Notes: a model not told the origin generated them from the sequence alone. DNA of 64,000 nt from Cupriavidus necator (GCF_013141915.1 NZ_SROX01000004.1:1-64000); one strand, 5' to 3'; positions 27,934 through 36,992 are shown, numbered from the stretch's first letter. A program made the numbers and translations.

Positions 27934-30566
27934 GGGGTATTCCTTGGTGCGGCCGGGGCGCGGCGGGCCTGGCCGCCGACGAACCATGCATAGTACGGAT
28001 TGTCGGGATCGGCGCGCATGGCCTGCGTGATATGGCTGGCCCAGGCCTCGCGATCGCCGCGGTAGGCGTCGAGGCCGGCGCGGTAGAACGTGTGCAGTAC
28101 CTGGCGCTGGTGGCGCAGCTCGCGCCAGAAGGCGTCGTCGGCGCCGGCCAGCGGCGGCTCGCTTTGCAGCGCCAGCAGCCTGGACAGGGACTCCGGGAAG
28201 GCGTCGGGGCGGACCCAGCCCGCATACTCGATGCGCGGCCGGTCGTCGGTCACGGCCGGTGCATCGGCGGCATACCAGTCCAGCCCGGCCCGGTCGGTGA
28301 CCCAGGTGGCCATCAACGCCGCCGCCGAGCCCACGCCGACGGCCTGCAGCGCCGCGGCGACCCCGGGCTGCGCAAAGCGCGCGCGGATCTGCGCGGCATC
28401 CAGCGCCAGCGGCGCCATCGAGCCTACCAGCATCATCTCGTGCAGCTCGGTGGTCCACAGCGTGGCGTGCGGGAACACGTCCAGGAAACTGCGCACCAGC
28501 ATGCGCGTGTCTTCGTCGTTCTGGGTCGGCAGCGGCAGCCACTGCGCCACCAGCCCGCCGGGTTGCAGCCGCGCCGCCGCCAGGCGGTAGAAATCGGTCG
28601 AATACAGGTTGGCCACGCCGGCGGCCGACGGCGGCGGCGGCTCCAGCGTGACCAGGTCATACTGCTGCGGGCTCTGCAGCAGCTCGCGCCGGCCGTCGCG
28701 CAGGCGGATCTCCACGCGCGGATCGGAGGCGACGCCGAAATTCCCCTCAAAGCGGGGCACCGCGCGCGCCACCGGCGGCAGCAGTTCCGCCACCACGCGC
28801 CGCTCCAGCCCCGGCCATGCCAGCGTGGCGCCCGCCGTGATGCCGGTGCCCAGCCCGATCACCAGCGCCGACTTCGGCGCGCCGTTATGCACGATCAACG
28901 GCAGCAGCGCCTGCAAGCGCATATAGCGCTGCGAGGTCATGGCGTCGCCGGAATTGGACACGCCCTGGATATAAAGGCGGCGGAAACGGTTGCTGGCGGA
29001 GGCCTGCTCCAGCACCGCCACGGTGGCGCCGCGCCCTTCCTCGTAGAACACCAGTTCGCCGCCGCGCGCCCGCGCCAGCAGGGTGGCAAAGCGATCCTGC
29101 GGCGCCGGCGCGGCGGCGATCACGGCCAGCACGCCCACCATCGGCACGGCCCAGCGCGCCAGGGGCCGTACGCCGCTGCCCAATGCCACCGCCACCACGC
29201 CGACCACCGCCGCCGCAATCGCCAGCAGCGACAGGGTCCGCACCAGGCCCAGGTACGGCACCAGCACGAAACCGGCCAGCGCCGTACCAGCGATGCCGCC
29301 CAGCGTATTGAGCGCCACCACGCTGCCGACACCCGCGCCAATGCGCCGGCTGTCCACACAGACGCGCAGCACGAACGGAAACGCCGCGCCCAGCAGCAGC
29401 GTCGGCACGAACACCACCGTCAGCGCCGCCAGTGCGAACCTGGCGCAAGCCGCCAGCAGCGGGCTGGCGCTGACGCCCTGGACCCACGCCGACAGGCTGC
29501 CCTGGGCACGCAGCAGCCATTCGCCCAGCAGCAAGAATTCCAGCAAGGTTACCAGCCCGGCTGCCGCGATCAACAGGCCGAAGGCGCCCCAGGGGTCGCG
29601 CACGCGATCGGCGTGGCGCGCGGCCAGAACGCTGCCGAGCGCCAGGCCGGACAGATAGGTGGCGAGCACCACGGTGAAAGCGAAGGTACGGGTGCTGAGG
29701 AACTGCACGATGGCCTGCGACCAGACCACCTCGTAACCCAGCGCGATGCCCCCGGCGGCGGCGTACAGCAGCAACGCCAGCCTGCCGTTGGCGGCATCGC
29801 CCGGCGCAGCGGCGCCGCGCGCTGCACTGGCGCCGCCTGCAGCCGCCGCGGCGGGCCCGCGACGATCGAGCAGCCAGGCCCCCAGCGCAGCCGCACCATT
29901 GAGTGCGCCCGCCGCGATGGCGCTGCCGAGGATGCCGAGCGCGGGCACCAATACAAAGCCCGCCAGCAGCGTGCCGACAATCGCGCCGGCGGTGTTGGCG
30001 GCGTAGAGCCGCCCGCCGTGCGTGCCAACGCAACCGGGGCGTGACGCCAGCACGCGTACCAGCACCGGCAGCGTTCCGCCCATGACGGCCGCCGGCAGGA
30101 TCACCAGGCCCAACGGCAACGCCCACGCCAGCACCCCCACCCGGCTTTCCAGCCAGGCAAACGGCGCGGCGGCCTGGGCCAGTGCCAGCGTGGCGCCAAC
30201 ACCCAGCACCAGCACCGCGATTTCCAGCGCGGCATACAGCCTGAGAAGACGGCCACCGCGGTCAGCGATGCGCCCGAAGATCCAGCCGCCCAGCGCCAGC
30301 CCGCCAAAGAATGCACTCACGGCGGCGGTGACGGCATGGACCTCGATGCCCACCACCAGGGCAAGCTGCCTGATCCATAGCACCTGGTAGACCAGCCCCG
30401 CGATGCCCGAGGCAAAAAGCAGCAGGGCAGGCACCAGCGCGGCTTCATGCAAAACCAGCGGATCCTGCCCTGCCTGCTCGGCGGCCCGGGCTGCCTGCCC
30501 GTGCCTGGCCGTCGCATACCGCACCGCTTCCTTGCCGGAGCTTGCGCCGGCGCGCGCTTGTGCCAT
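27930..30566 (-). CDS. Fused MFS-like membrane/spermidine-synthase-domain protein
   Basis: The 878-residue protein has a long membrane half (about residues 40-485) with many helices and the start LLLFASGIAGLVYQVLWIRQ. ANTAGAIVGTLLAGFVLVPALG recurs as a similar ALNTLGGIAGTALAGFVLVP later, an internal duplication of the transporter-like half. The soluble half (about 510-780) carries LVIGLGTGITAGATLAW near 565, a spermidine-synthase-type SAM fold, and YDLVTLEPPPPSA. A C-terminal helical tail with YRAGLDAYRGDREAWASHI looks TPR-like. It is translationally coupled to moxR, so it probably belongs to the Bat operon. The substrate is unknown; no other polyamine synthesis gene is nearby. Confidence 0.85.
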   Translation of the reverse strand: MAQARAGASSGKEAVRYATARHGQAARAAEQAGQDPLVLHEAALVPALLLFASGIAGLVYQVLWIRQLALVVGIEVHAVTAAVSAFFGGLALGGWIFGRIADRGGRLLRLYAALEIAVLVLGVGATLALAQAAAPFAWLESRVGVLAWALPLGLVILPAAVMGGTLPVLVRVLASRPGCVGTHGGRLYAANTAGAIVGTLLAGFVLVPALGILGSAIAAGALNGAAALGAWLLDRRGPAAAAAGGASAARGAAAPGDAANGRLALLLYAAAGGIALGYEVVWSQAIVQFLSTRTFAFTVVLATYLSGLALGSVLAARHADRVRDPWGAFGLLIAAAGLVTLLEFLLLGEWLLRAQGSLSAWVQGVSASPLLAACARFALAALTVVFVPTLLLGAAFPFVLRVCVDSRRIGAGVGSVVALNTLGGIAGTALAGFVLVPYLGLVRTLSLLAIAAAVVGVVAVALGSGVRPLARWAVPMVGVLAVIAAAPAPQDRFATLLARARGGELVFYEEGRGATVAVLEQASASNRFRRLYIQGVSNSGDAMTSQRYMRLQALLPLIVHNGAPKSALVIGLGTGITAGATLAWPGLERRVVAELLPPVARAVPRFEGNFGVASDPRVEIRLRDGRRELLQSPQQYDLVTLEPPPPSAAGVANLYSTDFYRLAAARLQPGGLVAQWLPLPTQNDEDTRMLVRSFLDVFPHATLWTTELHEMMLVGSMAPLALDAAQIRARFAQPGVAAALQAVGVGSAAALMATWVTDRAGLDWYAADAPAVTDDRPRIEYAGWVRPDAFPESLSRLLALQSEPPLAGADDAFWRELRHQRQVLHTFYRAGLDAYRGDREAWASHITQAMRADPDNPYYAWFVGGQARRAPAAPRNTP

Positions 30567-30635
30567 GGTGCGATCCCTATGGAATGGACCAGCCAGCCCG
30601 CCAGGCGGAAGCTGACTGGCCGATAACGCCGGATG

Positions 30636-32393
30636 CTACTTGCCCCCGGCGGCTCCCTTGTCGAGAGATTTCATCACCGCCTCGGTCATCTGGTCGATGG
30701 TGAAACTCGCCGGCCGCTGGCTGGGCGGGTAGTCCTTGAACGACTGGAGGAATGGTGCCACGCGGGAGGACGCATAACTGATCATGTAGGCGTTCTTCGC
30801 GGTCCAGTCATAGTACTGGTCGGAAACGACATCCGCCCGCTCATATGGATCCATGCGCAGATTGAACGCCTTGGGCACGCGCAGGCAGGTGAACGGGTTG
30901 GCCCACACCTGGAAGCCGCCGGGCTGGCGCTGTTCGCAGAAGACAAACTTCCAGTCGTTGTGGCGCATCGCCACCAGTACGCCGTCATCATTGAAGTAGA
31001 AGAAATCCTGGCGCGGCCCGGTATTGGTCTGCCCGGTCAGGTATGGCAGGAAATTGTAGCCATCCAGGTGCACCTTGAATGATTTTCCGGCAATGCTGGT
31101 GCCCTTCAGCAGCCGGTCCTTGACATCGGCATCGCCGGCCGCGGCGAGCAGCGTGGGGAACCAGTCGAGCCCGGAGATCATTGTCGTGGACACCGTGTTG
31201 GGCTTGATGCGGCCCGGCCACCGGATGATCGCCGGCACACGGAATGCCCCTTCCCAGTTGGTGTCCTTCTCGCTGCGGAACGGCGTGGTCGCGGCATCCG
31301 GCCAGCTGAACTGGTTCGGGCCGTTGTCCGTGCTGTAGATCACGATCGTGTTGTCGGCCACCTTCAGGTCATCCAGCGCCTTGAGCAGCTTGCCGACGTG
31401 GCCATCGTGTTCGATCATGCCGTCGGCGTACTCGTTGCCGGGCATGCCGCTCTGCCCCCGCATCGATTCGCGTACATGGGTGAACACGTGCATGCGCGTG
31501 GTATTCATCCACACGAAGAAAGGCTTGTCGGCCTTCACCTGCTTGTCCATGAATCCGATCGCCGCCGTCGTGGTCTCATCGTCGATGGTTTCCATGCGCT
31601 TGCGGTTCAGCGGCCCAGTGTCTTCGACCTTGCCATCCGCATAGGAATGGATCACACCGCGCGGTGCGTTCGCCTTGACCCAGGCCTCGTCGTTCTTCGG
31701 GTAGTACGGCCGCTCCGGTTCCTCTTCCGCATTCAGGTGGTACAGGTTGCCGAAGAACTCATCGAAGCCGTGCGCCGTGGGCAGGTACTCGTTGCGGTCG
31801 CCCAGGTGGTTCTTGCCGAACTGGCCGGTCGCATAACCAAGCGGCTTCAGTGCCTGGGCAATGGTCACGTTCTGCGCCTGCAGGCCAACCGGCGCACCCG
31901 GGACGCCGACCTTCAGCAGGCCGGTGCGCAACCCAACTTCGCCGGTGATGAAGGTGGAACGGCCTGCCGTGCAGCTGTTCTCGCCGTAGTAGTCCGTGAA
32001 GAGCATCCCTTCCTGGGCGATACGGTCGATATTCGGGGTCCGGTAGCCCACCACGCCATGGCTGTAGGCGCTGATGTTGGTCTGCCCGACGTCATCGCCG
32101 AAAATCACCAGGATGTTCGGCTTCTTGCCGGACGCGGCTGGCGCGGCCAGCGCCGGCGCGGATGCTGCGGCAACCGGTGCACTGGTCGCCACCGGCGGAT
32201 TCTCCCTGCCCGGTACCGGTGCGGGCGCGGTCGGTCCCGGCGCCGCGGCGGGTGCCTGTGCCGCCGGCTGCTGCGCCTTGGGCGGCGTTTCCTTCTTGTC
32301 GCAGCCCGTCACCGCGACCACAACGGCCGCCATGGCCAGCATCACCAGCCTGGAACTCCGCCGCCTGACTATGCGTTCTTCAACTCGGTGCAT
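30636..32393 (-). CDS. Arylsulfatase, predicted lipoprotein
   Basis: The 585-residue protein is a type I sulfatase. The active-site motif is ENSCTAGRSTF, with C141 the residue converted to formylglycine (C-x-A/P-x-R). Metal ligands include D100 and D101 (IFGDDVGQ) and the pair in YSTDNGPN. The N-terminus has a basic start, a hydrophobic stretch and lipobox VTGC (C31), then a Pro/Ala linker (about 40-90). It is thus probably a lipoprotein in the periplasm or on the cell surface. The 3' end of the sulfatase locus holds this gene; a formylglycine-generating enzyme two genes upstream can activate it. The physiological sulfate ester is unknown. Confidence 0.93.
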   Translation of the reverse strand: MHRVEERIVRRRSSRLVMLAMAAVVVAVTGCDKKETPPKAQQPAAQAPAAAPGPTAPAPVPGRENPPVATSAPVAAASAPALAAPAASGKKPNILVIFGDDVGQTNISAYSHGVVGYRTPNIDRIAQEGMLFTDYYGENSCTAGRSTFITGEVGLRTGLLKVGVPGAPVGLQAQNVTIAQALKPLGYATGQFGKNHLGDRNEYLPTAHGFDEFFGNLYHLNAEEEPERPYYPKNDEAWVKANAPRGVIHSYADGKVEDTGPLNRKRMETIDDETTTAAIGFMDKQVKADKPFFVWMNTTRMHVFTHVRESMRGQSGMPGNEYADGMIEHDGHVGKLLKALDDLKVADNTIVIYSTDNGPNQFSWPDAATTPFRSEKDTNWEGAFRVPAIIRWPGRIKPNTVSTTMISGLDWFPTLLAAAGDADVKDRLLKGTSIAGKSFKVHLDGYNFLPYLTGQTNTGPRQDFFYFNDDGVLVAMRHNDWKFVFCEQRQPGGFQVWANPFTCLRVPKAFNLRMDPYERADVVSDQYYDWTAKNAYMISYASSRVAPFLQSFKDYPPSQRPASFTIDQMTEAVMKSLDKGAAGGK

Positions 32394-32449
32394 ATCCAGC
32401 CTCCGTTGGTTGACCCGTTACGGTCGGTTTACTGCTGATCCCGTGATGG

Positions 32450-33523
32450 TCATGGCTTGCCGGCCGGATAGACCTGCTGCCAGTCCCGCTTCATGCTCAC
32501 CACCGTCCAGCCCCTGGCGCGGGCCGCGTCCAGGGCCTTGTCGAGCTTGCCAACCTTGGACTGGCGGTCATAGGCGAACTCGCGCTCGGCATCGTCGTGA
32601 TGCACCAGCACGGCCAGGCGCGGGCCATCGCCGCCCGTGGTGTACTCCAGCATCTGCAGGTCGCCGTCGGAATTGCCCACCGCGAGGATAGGCCGGCGGC
32701 CGATATGCCGGTAGATGCCGACCGGCTTGCCCGGCCCGTCATCGACGAACTCCAGCTTGGGATCGCGCACTAGCACCGGCTTGCCGTCCCGCAACTGGTA
32801 GCGCACCGCCTGCGAAGAACCGATTACCTGTTCGGGCGGGATGCCGTAGATGGCCTGGCTCCACGGCCGCATGAAATCGATGGTGCCGCCCGAGACGATG
32901 TAGGTCTTGAAGCCGTTGGCGCGCAGGTAGGACAGCAGTTCCAGCTGCGGCTGGTACACCAGTTCGGTGTACGGCCGGTTGAATTTGGGATGCCGGGCCT
33001 TGGCCAGCCAGTCGCGGATGGTGTGGTCGTAGTCGTCCACGGTCATGCCGCTGTTGGCGTTGGCGATCAGCCCGGCCAGCTGCTTTTCGTTGCGCATCAG
33101 GCCCTGCATGTCGTTGGCCATGAGCGCCTTGAACGCCGGGTTGCCGCGCCATTCCGGGTGCTGCGGCGCGGCGGCGCGGACCTGGTCGAGCAGGAAAAAG
33201 AACTGGAAGTACAGCGGCTGCTCGCTCCACAGCGTGCCGTCGTTGTCGAACACGGCCACGCGCGCCTCGGACGGAACGAAGCCGGGCGAGCCCGGCTGCG
33301 TCACGTCGGCGACAAACTTCAGCAAGGCTTGCCGGGCCGCGCCGTCGCGCCACGATGCCAGCGCCGGCCCCGCCGGCTGCACCGCCTGCGCGGCGCCATC
33401 CTGCGCGACGGGCGCGCTGGCTGGGGTCGAGCAGCCGGCCAGCGCCAGACCGGCCAGCGCCAGTGCGGCGAGGGCCGTGCGCGCGTGGCTGGTAAAGGTT
33501 GCGGGGGGCACTGCCCGGCTCAT
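32450..33523 (-). CDS. HAD-superfamily phosphatase-like lipoprotein
   Basis: The 357-residue protein has a lipoprotein signal (residues 1-31, LALAGC) and a HAD domain. Motif I is VFDNDGTLW (D93 and D95), motif II is in TYIVSGGTIDFMRP, and the C-terminal motif IV is ILAVGNSDGDLQML. Cap insertion follows motif I and includes HPEWRGNPAFKALMANDMQG. It resembles phosphoserine-phosphatase-like HADs found beside bacterial sulfatases. The start is the ATG at 33523, which puts the signal peptide at the N-terminus. It lies between the sulfatase and the formylglycine-generating enzyme with 55-56 base gaps, so co-transcription is likely. Its substrate is unknown. Confidence 0.88.
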   Translation of the reverse strand: MSRAVPPATFTSHARTALAALALAGLALAGCSTPASAPVAQDGAAQAVQPAGPALASWRDGAARQALLKFVADVTQPGSPGFVPSEARVAVFDNDGTLWSEQPLYFQFFFLLDQVRAAAPQHPEWRGNPAFKALMANDMQGLMRNEKQLAGLIANANSGMTVDDYDHTIRDWLAKARHPKFNRPYTELVYQPQLELLSYLRANGFKTYIVSGGTIDFMRPWSQAIYGIPPEQVIGSSQAVRYQLRDGKPVLVRDPKLEFVDDGPGKPVGIYRHIGRRPILAVGNSDGDLQMLEYTTGGDGPRLAVLVHHDDAEREFAYDRQSKVGKLDKALDAARARGWTVVSMKRDWQQVYPAGKP

Positions 33524-33578
33524 GTTGATCGCTCCTGTCGCGTGCTGCCGTGTCGAAGGCAAGGTTGCGCGAGCGGCG

Positions 33579-34823
33579 CTAGCGCGCCGCCGGCGCGGCC
33601 GTGCCGGCCATGGCCACCGGTGGCCGCCGCTGCAGCTCCGCCCAGCGGCCCTCGTCCATCACCAGGCGGAAGCCGAGGTGCGACATGCTGTTAAAGGGAT
33701 CGGTGCCGCGCCGCGCGCTGGGCCGGTAGCTCAGGCAGAAGTCCTCGTTGCACAGGAACGAGCCGCCGCGCGTGACGCGCTTGGGCGCGTTGACTGGCAC
33801 GCCCGGTTCGGACGGATCCCATGACGCCAGCGGGCCCATCGGATTTTCGATCGGCTGGGCCTTGCCGGCTTCGCGCCGGAACTGGTCGGCCCGGTACCAG
33901 TCCGCCACCCACTGCCAGGCGTTGCCGGTCATGTCGGCAAGGCCATAGCCGTTGGCCGGGAACGTGCCGACCGGGCTTGTCCCCAGCGCCCCGCCGGCCT
34001 TGGGACTGACCACCGGAAACGGCTGGTTCTGCTGGCCCTGCCAGACATTGGCCATCTGCTTGCCGTCGGGGGAGAACTGCTCGCCCCAGGCATAGGTGGC
34101 CTGCTCCAGCCCGCCGCGCGCGGCGAACTCCCATTCCGCCTCGGTGGGCAGCCGCTTGCCGGCCCACTTGGCGTAGGCCTGTGCGTCTTCGTACGAGACC
34201 TGCACCACCGGGTGGTTGTCCTTGCCCTCGATCGAGCTGCCGGGGCCGGTCGGATGGCGCCAGTCCGCGCCGGGGACATAGCGCCACCAGCGCGAGTAAT
34301 CCTGCAGCGGCACCGGCCGCGGCGTGCCGACGAAGACCATGCCCCCAGCCACCATCGCGCTGTCGGGCGGGCGCGGCGTGCCCGGCGGCAGCTGCACGCG
34401 CAGGGTTTCCCAGTCGGGCGCGCGCTCGGCGGTCGTCACATAGCCGGTGGCTTCGACGAACTTGCGGAATTCCGCGTTGGTGACATGGTGCTGGTCCATC
34501 CAGAACGCATGCACGCGCACCTTGTGCGCCGGCTTTTCATTGAGCTGCGCCATTTTGCTGTCGCTGCCCATCAAGAACTCGCCGCCGGGCACGCGCACCA
34601 TGCCGGCCGGACCGTTCTTGCCATCGCCGACGACAATGGCCGGCGCCGCCGGGGTTCCGCCCTTCAGATACCAGTAGCTGCCGCCCAGGCCGGCGGCCAT
34701 CCCGAGGCCGAGCAAGGCCAGCAGCCACGTCCGTTTGCCGCTGCGCCATCCGGGCGTCCGTGCCGCTGAGCCGGAACGCCCCGCCGCTGCGCCGGGATTG
34801 CCGCTTTCACGTTGTCCGCTCAT
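33579..34823 (-). CDS. Formylglycine-generating enzyme (FGE), membrane-anchored
   Basis: The 414-residue protein has the FGE/SUMF1 fold: GMVRVPGGEFLMGS (about 74-87), PTEAEWEFAARGG (about 229-241), DMTGNAWQWVADW and the C-terminal RGGSFLCNEDFCLSYRPSAR. The catalytic pair is C358 and C363, with the same five-residue spacing as the two copper-binding cysteines of human FGE, so it is probably an active oxygen-dependent sulfatase maturase. Residues about 31-50 (RTWLLALLGLGMAAGLGGSYWYL) form a membrane anchor after a basic N-terminus, placing the catalytic domain outside the cytoplasm. Most bacterial FGEs are described as cytosolic. It is in an operon with the arylsulfatase. Confidence 0.92.
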   Translation of the reverse strand: MSGQRESGNPGAAAGRSGSAARTPGWRSGKRTWLLALLGLGMAAGLGGSYWYLKGGTPAAPAIVVGDGKNGPAGMVRVPGGEFLMGSDSKMAQLNEKPAHKVRVHAFWMDQHHVTNAEFRKFVEATGYVTTAERAPDWETLRVQLPPGTPRPPDSAMVAGGMVFVGTPRPVPLQDYSRWWRYVPGADWRHPTGPGSSIEGKDNHPVVQVSYEDAQAYAKWAGKRLPTEAEWEFAARGGLEQATYAWGEQFSPDGKQMANVWQGQQNQPFPVVSPKAGGALGTSPVGTFPANGYGLADMTGNAWQWVADWYRADQFRREAGKAQPIENPMGPLASWDPSEPGVPVNAPKRVTRGGSFLCNEDFCLSYRPSARRGTDPFNSMSHLGFRLVMDEGRWAELQRRPPVAMAGTAAPAAR

Positions 34824-34848
34824 TCCAGTGTCTCTGTATGCTAAAGCC

Positions 34849-34863
34849 GCGCTGATTCAGCGC
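34849..34863. promoter_or_regulatory. Palindrome GCGCTGATTCAGCGC upstream of FGE gene
   Basis: A perfect palindrome (GCGCTGA-T-TCAGCGC) lies 26 bases before the FGE start, in an AT-rich 132-base gap. The half-site TTCAGCGC recurs at 34914-34921. It could be an operator for a sulfatase-locus regulator, but none is encoded here. Confidence 0.35.
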
Positions 34864-34955
34864 AAACAATGATCTCAGATGGCTACAGTAATCAGAAGTC
34901 AGCTTTTTATGATTTCAGCGCGCAGTGAATTAAGTTTTTTTCGCAGGCTGCGGCC

Positions 34956-36119
34956 TCAGTGCCAAGCGCTCCCTACCTGGATATAGAACGCGTTCTGGCC
35001 CTTGCTGTGGGCCACATCCAGCCCGATCGACACCCCCAGCTTGCGCGCGATCATGTAGCGAAAGCCCGCGCCGACGCTGTAGATGGTGTCGGCGTCGGCA
35101 AAGTCATGCCAGCGCCCATAGGCCTTGCCGACGCCGGTGAAGCCAAGCAGCGACCAGCGCGGGGTCACGTCCCAGCGCAATTCCATTTCCGCCGCGAGCG
35201 CATTGCGGTCCTGGTAGCGCCCTTTCTGCACGCCGCGCAGGTCGACGTACGGCTGCGCATAGAACGGCACGTCGCCGCTGGAAAAGCGCGTATCGGCGCG
35301 CAGGCCCAGGATGACGGTGCGCGCCAGCGGCAGCCAGGTGAAGCCGCGCGCGTTGTACATGTTGAATGACTGGGTACTGCCAAATCCGCCGCGCGCGAAC
35401 TGCGCCTCCAGCTCGGCATAGCTGCCGCGGCTGGGATAGAAAATGTTGTCGCGCGAGTCGTAGTCGATCACCAGTCCGGCCTTGCCGATGCGCTGGGACC
35501 GGTCGAAGCTGCCGAGCTCGCCGGCATCGCCAAACTTGAAGGTCGCGGTCGAATCGAAGTACACATAGCGCGGCCCCACGTACCAGCGGGTATCGGCGAT
35601 GCGCACCAGCAGTTGCTGCACCAGGAACACCCCGCGCAGCTCATAGGCACGCGCCTGGTTGCGCAAGCCGTAATAGTCGAGGTTGGCATCGACCTTGGCC
35701 AGGGCGCCGAGATAGCGGTAGCGGTCGCCGTCCCAGGTGTGGAAATGCGCGACGCCGGCGCCCCAGGTGCCGTTCTCGGTATAGGCGCCGCCGACGCCGG
35801 TGATGTTGGGCGGCGCCGGCCCCTTGCCGCTGGCCTTGGCGCTGGCGGCGGCATCGGCCATCGATTGCGAGACGAACATCAGCCCCAGGCCCGCGCCGTA
35901 GCCGACCGCCGGTTCGGTGATGATGGTGGGCACCGGCAGCGCGCCCTTGTGGTTAAGCAGGAAGTCGCTCATGTCCAGCGCGCCGTCTTCCGGGTCGAAA
36001 AACGACAACGGCTGCTTGCCGGCGCCGGCCTCGGCCTGGCCGCATGCGGCGACGCACCAGAACACAGCCAGTGTGCCAAGCAGCGCGGCAAGTCGCCTGG
36101 TGACGTCAGGACGGATCAT
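34956..36119 (-). CDS. BamA/TamA-family outer-membrane protein (surface antigen type)
   Basis: The 387-residue protein has a signal peptide (about 1-29, LAALLGTLAVFWCVAACGQAEA) and no POTRA domains. A beta-barrel C-terminal region follows, in the style of bacterial surface antigen (D15/Omp85-like). Visible are alternating strands such as GKAGLVIDYDSRDNIFYPSRGSY, a WSLLGFTGVGKAYG loop and a terminal strand (GQNAFYIQVGSAWH). It appears to be a short outer-membrane barrel. I chose the ATG at 36119 because the signal peptide starts there. Its proximity to the sulfatase operon suggests uptake or surface display of sulfated substrates or enzymes, an inference. Confidence 0.75.
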   Translation of the reverse strand: MIRPDVTRRLAALLGTLAVFWCVAACGQAEAGAGKQPLSFFDPEDGALDMSDFLLNHKGALPVPTIITEPAVGYGAGLGLMFVSQSMADAAASAKASGKGPAPPNITGVGGAYTENGTWGAGVAHFHTWDGDRYRYLGALAKVDANLDYYGLRNQARAYELRGVFLVQQLLVRIADTRWYVGPRYVYFDSTATFKFGDAGELGSFDRSQRIGKAGLVIDYDSRDNIFYPSRGSYAELEAQFARGGFGSTQSFNMYNARGFTWLPLARTVILGLRADTRFSSGDVPFYAQPYVDLRGVQKGRYQDRNALAAEMELRWDVTPRWSLLGFTGVGKAYGRWHDFADADTIYSVGAGFRYMIARKLGVSIGLDVAHSKGQNAFYIQVGSAWH

Positions 36120-36194
36120 CGGCAAAGGCTCAGGGGTTCGGTTCGATAAGTCTCTTCTCGCGGCGCCAGCGGCGGCCAGATACCGCGGCAACGG

Positions 36195-36992
36195 TCAAAG
36201 CGGAAACTGGATATTCAAACCCATGAACACCTGGAATTTCGGCACGCCATTGCCCTCATGGCTGACCGTCCATTGCGGCTCCGCAAACAGGTTGTAGGTT
36301 TCCTTGCCGATTTTCCAGATCTTGCCCATGCCGATACCTAGCGGGATGTAATAGTTGCCGCGCTTGAGATCGAAATTCCAGGTCGCGCTGCTGCGCAGGT
36401 ACCAGCCTTGCGGCAGGTTATAGATGACAAAAGGCTGGGCGCTCAGGTTGTCCTGCGTGGGCCGGTCACCTTCGCCGGCAAAGGAGTGCTGCCAGGTCAC
36501 CAGCCCGCCGAGCAGCCCCCAACGCTGCGGTGCGATGCCCACGCCCGCCAGGCCGGCCTGCCACTTGCCCGTCCCCGTCTGGTCGCGCGACGCGGTGGGA
36601 ATGGTCAGCTGCGGCCCGATGCCCCACTCAATGCCCAGGCCCTTCACCAGAACCAGGTTGAACAGGTTGAGGTCGCCCAGCCCGGTCTTGCTGCCATCGG
36701 GCGCGACATTCGGCGTGGTGACGACGGGCAGCGTGAAGCGCAGGATCTGCGGCAGCCCGAACAACTTGTGCGGCACGGTGCCGCGCAGCAGCACGCTGTT
36801 GCCGTCTTCATCGCCGAGACCGTAATAGCGCCCCACGTACTGGTCCTGCAAGTTCAGCGTGATGGTGGGGCTCAGCGGATTGTTCGAGGCATTCATGTCG
36901 TCGGTCGACGGTCCTGCCGCAAGGGCCAGTGCCGGCAGCAGCATCGCCGCACAGCCCGCCGCAAGCCATGATTTCCGCATGAATAAAATCAT
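36195..36992 (-). CDS. Predicted outer-membrane barrel protein (family often annotated neuromedin U-like)
   Basis: The 265-residue protein has a signal peptide (residues about 1-27, ending LALAAG). A repetitive beta-rich sequence follows: SPTITLNLQDQYVGRYYGLG, LLRGTVPHKLFGLPQILRF, GLGDLNLFNLVLVKGLGIEWG and YNLFAEPQWTVSHEG. This matches an uncharacterised porin-like family that databases call neuromedin U, a misnomer for bacteria, and that often accompanies sulfatases. An ATG at 36980 is an alternative start. It is the first gene of the minus-strand sulfatase locus, 75 bases before the BamA-like gene. A role in moving sulfated compounds is a guess. Confidence 0.75.
   Translation of the reverse strand: MILFMRKSWLAAGCAAMLLPALALAAGPSTDDMNASNNPLSPTITLNLQDQYVGRYYGLGDEDGNSVLLRGTVPHKLFGLPQILRFTLPVVTTPNVAPDGSKTGLGDLNLFNLVLVKGLGIEWGIGPQLTIPTASRDQTGTGKWQAGLAGVGIAPQRWGLLGGLVTWQHSFAGEGDRPTQDNLSAQPFVIYNLPQGWYLRSSATWNFDLKRGNYYIPLGIGMGKIWKIGKETYNLFAEPQWTVSHEGNGVPKFQVFMGLNIQFPL

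Noticed and set aside
34890..34925. PhoB-box-like CTGAAAT/CTGACTT words upstream of FGE
   Set aside because: Their spacing (16 and 7 bases) does not fit the 11-base repeat of a Pho box.
34935..34950. T run beside a short G/C repeat as a terminator after the FGE-side gap
   Set aside because: The T run lies on the wrong side of the repeat for either direction, so it cannot be a Rho-independent terminator.
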